Assembly (NCBI RefSeq): GCF_000473065.1
Contig: NZ_AXAZ01000043.1
Location: 1 to 64,000 of the forward strand
DNA length: 64,000 bases
From: Bradyrhizobium sp. WSM1743
GTDB taxonomy: Bacteria > Pseudomonadota > Alphaproteobacteria > Rhizobiales > Xanthobacteraceae
Direction of reading: 5' to 3'
Position 1 is the stretch's first letter. Each line of letters opens with the position of its first letter. Positions 63,408 to 64,000 of the stretch are shown piece by piece. Made by a program: the position numbers and the translations under genes. The notes under the pieces were generated by a model. That model saw nothing but the letters and a program-made list of their open reading frames with translations. It was not told where the DNA came from and did not search any database.

Positions 63408-64000
63408 ATGAAGGGATGGCGACTGGCCCGGGTGATCCTGATCTGGGCTGCCCTTGCCTTGGCCATCGGCGCGCCGATAGCCATTGCTGCGGGGAGTGAG
63501 CTGCTTGCATGGCGCGGTCCGGTCTACATCCTCGCCGGATTTGCCGGAATTGTTGCCCTTGGTCTTGTGCTTGTTCAACCCCTGCTGATCGGCGGGTACC
63601 TGCCGGGATTGTCGGCCTATCGCGGCCGGCGTGCCCATCACTGGATTGGCGGCGCGCTTGCTCTGGCGATCGTGATCCACGTCGCCGGCCTCTTGATCAC
63701 CAGCCCCCCTGATATGATCGACGCGCTGACCTACTCATCGCCGACGCCGTTCTCCCCCTTTGGCGTCACCGCGATGTGGGCCATCTTCGCTGTTGCGCTG
63801 TTGGCCCTCCTGCGTCGGCGACTGGGACTGCGGCCGCGAACCTGGCGCTACGTTCATATGCCGCTGGCGATCGTCATCGTCGCAGGCAGCGTGGTCCATT
63901 GCCTGCTGATCGAGGGGACGATGGAGACAATCTCGAAGGCCGCGCTGTGTGCGCTCGTCCTCGCGGCAACCGTGAAAGTCATGATTGACCTGCAGGTATG
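63408..64000 (+). CDS. ferric-reductase-like membrane protein (partial, runs off the window)
   Basis: The frame starts at the ATG at 63408 and is still open at the window end, so at least 197 aa. My translation begins MKGWRLARVILIWAALALAIG and shows about five to six transmembrane helices. His pairs that could bind heme are in GRRAHHWIGGALALAIVIHVAG and WRYVHMPLAIVIVAGSVVHCLL. This matches the ferric-reductase-like transmembrane domain; NAD/flavin domains would lie beyond the edge. Cotranscribed with the Tat-exported protein gene, suggesting an electron-transfer pair. Confidence 0.75.
   Translation, partial: MKGWRLARVILIWAALALAIGAPIAIAAGSELLAWRGPVYILAGFAGIVALGLVLVQPLLIGGYLPGLSAYRGRRAHHWIGGALALAIVIHVAGLLITSPPDMIDALTYSSPTPFSPFGVTAMWAIFAVALLALLRRRLGLRPRTWRYVHMPLAIVIVAGSVVHCLLIEGTMETISKAALCALVLAATVKVMIDLQV

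Overview
The window looks like chromosome from a Bradyrhizobium-type alphaproteobacterium. Support comes from high GC, dense short intergenic palindromic repeats of the kinds I know from Bradyrhizobium/Rhodopseudomonas, a TonB receptor preceded by an Irr-type iron control element, a complete C-P lyase system, and many solute-binding-protein importers. The species assignment is inference. No rRNA, tRNA, CRISPR array, transposase or prophage gene was seen.

Layout. 0.4-4.5 kb: winged-helix/TPR regulator divergent from a methyltransferase-thioesterase pair, then a cupin. 5-15.3 kb: YgiQ radical SAM protein, then an amidase and LacI regulator divergent from a five-gene peptide-type ABC importer. 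15.5-18.9 kb: GntR regulator with a FAD-linked 2-hydroxyacid dehydrogenase, divergent from a DHDPS-family lyase. 19-22.6 kb: TonB siderophore receptor and PepSY membrane protein. 22.7-27.2 kb: triple rhodanese, SerA and a tannase-family esterase. 27.3-29.1 kb: an unusual single-chain protein with ClpS, ClpX-type zinc finger and AAA modules, divergent from a MarR/enoyl-CoA hydratase pair. 30.6-36.1 kb: chemoreceptor, second DHDPS-family enzyme, SBP56/methanethiol-oxidase-type protein with an overlapping membrane protein gene.

36.1-50.5 kb is a phosphonate island. One operon (hexapeptide transferase, phnM-type gene, 2H phosphoesterase) runs leftward; phnCDE1E2 runs rightward from the same control region. 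PhnF is divergent from phnGHIJKLMN plus a PPOX-family gene. Repeats matching PhoB boxes lie in both control regions, and a perfect 28-bp palindrome, probably the PhnF operator, covers the likely phnG promoter. Together these encode phosphonate import, C-P bond cleavage and recycling of the ribose phosphate. PhnP is absent here and a 2H phosphoesterase sits in its place.

50.7-55.7 kb: SDR reductase, orphan SsuA-type binding protein, lysine/arginine-rich DUF6496-type protein, alpha/beta hydrolase and MetY. 55.8-61.4 kb: an IclR regulator divergent from a six-gene catabolic operon (TTT binding protein, flavin reductase, FAH-family enzyme, HpaH-type hydratase, RidA, amidohydrolase) whose substrate is unknown. 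61.6-64 kb: luciferase-like monooxygenase, a Tat-exported protein, and a ferric-reductase-like membrane protein cut by the window edge.

The features most worth following are the ClpS/zinc-finger/AAA fusion, the regulatory architecture of the phn island, an apparently leaderless MarR gene with an operator over its start codon, and the IclR-linked catabolic operon.
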